NCBI GenBank assembly: GCA_019722365.1
Contig: JADFUC010001857.1
Span: 124,001-188,000 of the forward strand
DNA: 64,000 nt
From: Lithospermum erythrorhizon
Taxonomy: Eukaryota; Streptophyta; Magnoliopsida; Boraginales; Boraginaceae
Reading direction: 5' to 3'
In this document: one piece after another, positions 58,870 to 64,000 of the stretch
How positions within the stretch are numbered: position 1 is the stretch's first letter
Layout of the letters: each line of letters opens with the position of its first letter
The notes under the pieces: model-generated
What the model was told of the DNA's origin: nothing
Databases searched by the model: none
Seen by the model: the letters and a program-made list of their open reading frames with translations, nothing else
Position numbers and translations under genes: made by a program

Positions 58870-61468
58870 ATGGCTTGGAGTAGCTTATTGGATGTTTTCA
58901 AAATGGCGAATTTTAAGAATATGTTTCAGGTTTGTTGGTCTTCTTGTTATTTGATATGTTCCCTGTATATGATTGATTTGTTATCTATGATATGATGATT
59001 CTGTGATTATTCTCATCAGAAGAGCTTGTGAAACATTTTCTAAATTTTACACATTTGTTGATATTTTCTTTGGAATTATAGTCTCTTGCAAGTCATATTT
59101 GCATGTTGATAAGTATATATTCATGTTGTGTAGCTTGGAATCTTTTACACATCACATCTGTAGTGTAATGAGCCAATTTGAAAATTTGTGATTGATAAGA
59201 AGCATATTATTATTATCAAAGATAATGTTGGATGACCTCGCAATAGATAAGAAGCTTAGGTAGTGTAATGAGCCAATTAAAATGATGTATAATTTTACCC
59301 CTGGTTGATTTTCCTACTACATTTATTTATTCAGTGATGCTTTTTCTTCCACAAACAGCCTGGAGAAAGGGAAATTGAACTTGGTGGTGGATATTCAGTG
59401 AAGACCTATGGAGCTAAACTTGCATGGATTCATCGAAACGATTGGATTGTATTGCTTCTTTTAGTGGGCATAGAGCTCGTTCTCAATATCATACACCCCT
59501 TTTATCGTTTTGTCGGTAGGGATATGTTGGATGACCTCAAATTCCCCTTCAAAGGAAACACAGTGCCAATTTGGTCTGTTCCAGTGAGCACCTCTAAGCA
59601 TTCCATTCTGAGAATCTAAACAATTCCATCCATTTTTTTGTAACGAAAAATTACAGTTTGTTATAATTCGATTAGTCTAGGAGTATGGAAACCAACTTTG
59701 ATAGTTTTAACAGTCTGCAACTGTTGATTTCCTTTAGTTTGTTCTAAAATTATGTTCAATCGACAATGGCGTGGTATGTGATCATATTGTTTCATTCGAC
59801 GCAAAGTTAGGTCAGGCATTGAGTTACTGAATTGCTGGCTATATTGTTGCTATATTAGTATTTTCTCAAGTAATGTTATGAGTGCTTGATCAACAGTTAA
59901 AACTGTCTGAGAACAAAAATTAATCTGACAATTTTTTTCGTATCAGTTATATGCAGTTTTGTTGCCCATTGCTATTTTCATCTTCATCTATCTGCGTAGA
60001 AGAGATGTTTATGATCTGCACCATGCAATACTAGGTAATAATAACCTTTGTTAATTTTTTTTGTGTAATCTTTCCTGGGAATTCATTATTGATCTTCCTT
60101 GTTAATAACTCCCGTTACTAGTAATATTAATGAGAAGTTGCAAGACTGAAAATATTCTTCTTGAAACTATTTCAGGCCTTTTATCTGCAGCATTGATCAC
60201 TGGAGTCATCACAGATTCAATAAAGAATGCTACTGGCAGGCCTCGGCCTAATTTTTTCTGGCGATGCTTTCCTGAAGGCAAAGATGTATTACCTCCTCAA
60301 CTCACCAATTTTCAAGATCATTAGTCCTGATAGTACTCTATGGGTGATGAGTGAGGAAGTATTAATTTAGTTACAAAAGAAAATTGTCCCATTCTCTCAT
60401 GAGTCTATTTCAATATACATTAGTCAAGGTTCAAATCATTAGCAAGAATGTTAATAAAATTGATTAAACAACCAGCATTAACTTGATATGCACATTTTGG
60501 CTTGTAGTTCTTCGAGTTTTCATACTTTCGTCCTCGTGTGTACTTTCAGCTCTATGATGCTTTGGGTAATGTGCTTTGCAATGGTAAAGAGAGTGATATA
60601 AGGGAAGGACACAAGAGTTTCCCAAGTGGCCATACTTCATGTAAGTAACTCTCAGGAATGCAGGATCGATGATTACTTTATTTCTCTCAAGTAGTACATG
60701 TATGACAATTTGGAATTTAAATCTTCTTGTTTATATTACACAGGGTCATTTGCAGGTTTGGGGTTCTTGTCACTCTATTTGGCCGGCAAAATTAAAGTAT
60801 TTGACCAGAGGGGTCATGTTTCAAAGCTTTGCCTCGTCTTTCTCCCCCTCCTATTCGCAGCATTAGTTGGTGCCTCCCGTGTGGATGATTACTGGCACCA
60901 TTGGCAAGATGTATTTGTAGGAGGCCTTATAGGTGAGTAAGTTTCACATATGCCCTGTTCTTCTATGTGAATGAAAGAAATAAAAGTTTGCTTATAAATT
61001 ATATGTTTTCTCATACAGGACTTTCAGTGGCAACATTTTGTTATCTGCAGTATTTCCCACCTCCATATCACAGCGAGTGTAAGAACTCGACATCTTATTT
61101 ACTTACTGAGTGTTCGATCACTCACACGCCTCTCTATGGTGACCGTGTAACACTTTTCACTGTATTCACCTTCATTCAAACACTGGTGCACCACATATAT
61201 TTGATCCTTCAAATGTTTGATTGTTTTGGTTGATTATGAATTGCTAATTATATCTTCTAATACTGAACTATTGATGCAATGGCCAGGTTGGGGTCCGTAT
61301 GCATACTTCAGAGCCCTGGAGATGTCGGGTACTAATCCGCATGGAGGCAACACGACGAATAATGGAATAGATATGCATACCATGGGGGCTAACAATGCAG
61401 GTGTGCCTCCAAGTCGCAATGCTCCAGACTACTCGTCTTTCAATGATCTGGAGCTTGGCAGCAACTGA
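58870..61468 (+). CDS. LPP: Lipid phosphate phosphatase (PAP2 family, LPP1/LPP2-like)
   Basis: This membrane enzyme removes phosphate from phosphatidic acid and related lipids, yielding diacylglycerol. Eight exons join in phase to 334 residues: 58870-58929, 59359-59583, 59947-60034, 60176-60285, 60550-60640, 60744-60932, 61019-61078 and 61287-61468. The three phosphatase motifs are complete: KNATGRPRP (141-149), FPSGHTS (185-191) and [12 protein letters not shown] (236-247, with Arg237, His243 and Asp247). About six membrane helices surround them, beginning with [20 protein letters not shown] (48-67). The cytosolic tail is Asn/Gly-rich and ends FNDLELGSN. The ATG at 58870 is preferred; an in-frame ATG at 58819 would add a charged extension. 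The HSECWGPYAYF junction at exon 7/8 matches the family's '[10 protein letters not shown]' except for the Cys made by the splice. Confidence 0.93.
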
Positions 61469-62139
61469 AATATCAGAGATACTACAAATACTATGTTCTT
61501 TACTTTCTTGAGTATCTTTCAAGTTGTAGCATGTAGTTGGTAAATATGGAGTAGATAGGTGATTTCTTGATTTCAATTTTTAGCCTAGATTAGCTTATGA
61601 ACTGACTTTTTACGTCCGTGTATAGCATTGTAGGTGGAACTAGTTATTGAATTATGTGTCTTCGTTGATTTTCCTATTTTTAAAGCAGTTGGTACAAACC
61701 TCTCAGTTAAATTGAGATGAAGTTAAAATTCGCTTCATTTCATAATTAAAAATTATTACTCAGTCTTTTCCAATGTTGTAGTTCAAGTGGACCAAGTTAT
61801 ACGTACAGAAGGGTAGTCCCAAATCAAAAGATTACTGAAATACTAACTAGTTAATTAAAGGCACACAATTTCGAGAAACATAAAAACACCCTCGCAAAAA
61901 CGTGAAAAAATGATGAAAAACTCGATTTGTGGCCTCAAACGATGGAATGGTCAAGTTTTCCCTTTACAAGGAACATCAGCGATCGAAAACGGCCTAAGTT
62001 GAATCAGAGTGATCGAATGTGGATTAATAACAACGTGACCGATCTTTGGTGTTATTTGCCCTAATGCAATCACAAATTTAGAAGTTCACAACAATACATA
62101 ATCACATAACATATATACTTTCACATAACTTTACAAGTT
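61469..62139. other. Intergenic gap between convergent genes
   Basis: It holds the 3' UTR of the phosphatase (to about 61690) and that of the chitinase (about 62000-62139). The 300 bp between carry no recognisable element. Confidence 0.6.
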
Positions 62140-63103
<964 letters not shown>

Positions 63104-63110
63104 GAAAATG

Positions 63111-64000
63111 TTAAAGTGTCATTTAGCCAAAAAAAAAAGAACAAGGTTGTAATTTAGTAGTCTTTTCCTTTACAAATAGCTTTCTTAATAACATAACTTG
63201 CACGATGTTGAAGATGAAAATGATTCTGATTTTACCATGTAAAAATATTTATATGGTTTCTTACATTTTTTAATTAAATGTTAAAGTGTGAAGAATCTGC
63301 TTAAGCTTACACATGAGAAGCATACAAAATGCTCTCATATTATATAAAGAAGATTTGGTTATCTTCTACTATCATCTTGTCCATTCCTATTGTCTACATT
63401 TAATTGGATTTGATGACTTCTATGCAACCATTTTTTCCTCAAATCCATTTATATCTTGGCAAAACATCTAGTATGTATGTTAGCAATTTTTGTAAGCCTA
63501 AATAATTTGAATGCTTTGTTGTAATTACTCCCTCATTTAGGTGGAAGGGATTTATACAGCATAATGGTAATTGAGTTTATACAGCATAATGATCTAAATA
63601 AGATTAACTTATAATCAAAATTGAGTTTTTTCAAATGTCCACTTAGACCTCCCCATTAAAATGAAATGGTGGTAGTAGTAAATGGTTCAGTTTAAGCCAA
63701 TAAATAGACTGACCATGATTCTGTAATTTCCCAATTCTTTTTTATATCAGTTCTAAGTTACATAATTGAAAGAACATCTTCAAAGAGAAATGACTGGAAC
63801 TTAAAGAAATAAACCAAGAATGTAAAAATGGAGAAAAAAAACCCTTTCATAGCATAACCATTAATAGGAACATATGGTACAAACTTGGGTTGAAGAAACA
63901 AATGGTCAAAGCTGATTCAACAGATTATGTCAATGTAAGCTCAAATGGCACTTAATAATAGATATAGGCAATTACAAATCCATGTATCAATGACAAATCT
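63111..64000. other. Upstream region of the chitinase gene
   Basis: AT-rich sequence with no gene-like frame. A CTCCCTCATTT string at about 63528 followed by GTGGAAGGGA suggests a very short Stowaway-like remnant. GTTTATACAGCATAATG is duplicated within 63550-63590. Confidence 0.45.

Overview
This is a nuclear window from a flowering plant, most likely a core eudicot. It is AT-rich, its genes have GT-AG introns, and old transposable-element debris lies between sparse genes. I saw no bacterial-type operon, CRISPR array, tRNA or rRNA gene. Gene names rest on motif recognition and memory of plant families, because no database search was possible.

Layout: 1-8.7 kb is gene-free and holds a diverged tandem repeat array. 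9.3-12.1 kb (+) is a six-exon DUF789 gene with a triplicated leader. 13.3-16.7 kb (-) is an ABCG24/28-type transporter in one uninterrupted reading frame; upstream of it lies a 1.15 kb inverted-repeat element between two copies of a promoter-proximal direct repeat. 19.2 kb (+) is a 72-residue single-pass membrane protein. 20.0-25.5 kb (-) is a 12-exon gene joining a CinA-like domain to a nicotinate/nicotinamide mononucleotide adenylyltransferase-like domain. 28.3-31.3 kb is a decayed copia element. 33.1-35.4 kb (+) is a ZAR1-like LRR receptor kinase. 37.7-45.1 kb holds a hAT-like element with a target-site duplication, a MULE-type remnant, a second MITE and a two-LTR element. 46.3-48.9 kb (-) is a PB1-domain gene whose frame is broken near both ends of exon 1. 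49-57.8 kb is mostly retroelement debris plus two tiny TATA-bearing MITEs. 58.9-61.5 kb (+) is an eight-exon lipid phosphate phosphatase. 62.1-63.0 kb (-) is an intact class III chitinase.

The genes do not form one pathway. What links them is ancestral order: from memory, LPP1, a PB1 protein, ZAR1, a nucleotidylyltransferase and a DUF789 gene lie in this same order in Arabidopsis near At2g01180-At2g01260. The ABCG, chitinase and small membrane-protein genes would then be insertions or differential losses.

The most notable observations are the CinA/adenylyltransferase fusion, the clustered frame damage in the PB1 gene, a family of roughly 82 bp palindromic elements carrying a TATA box, the promoter duplication around an inverted-repeat element at the ABCG gene, and the triplicated leader of the DUF789 gene.
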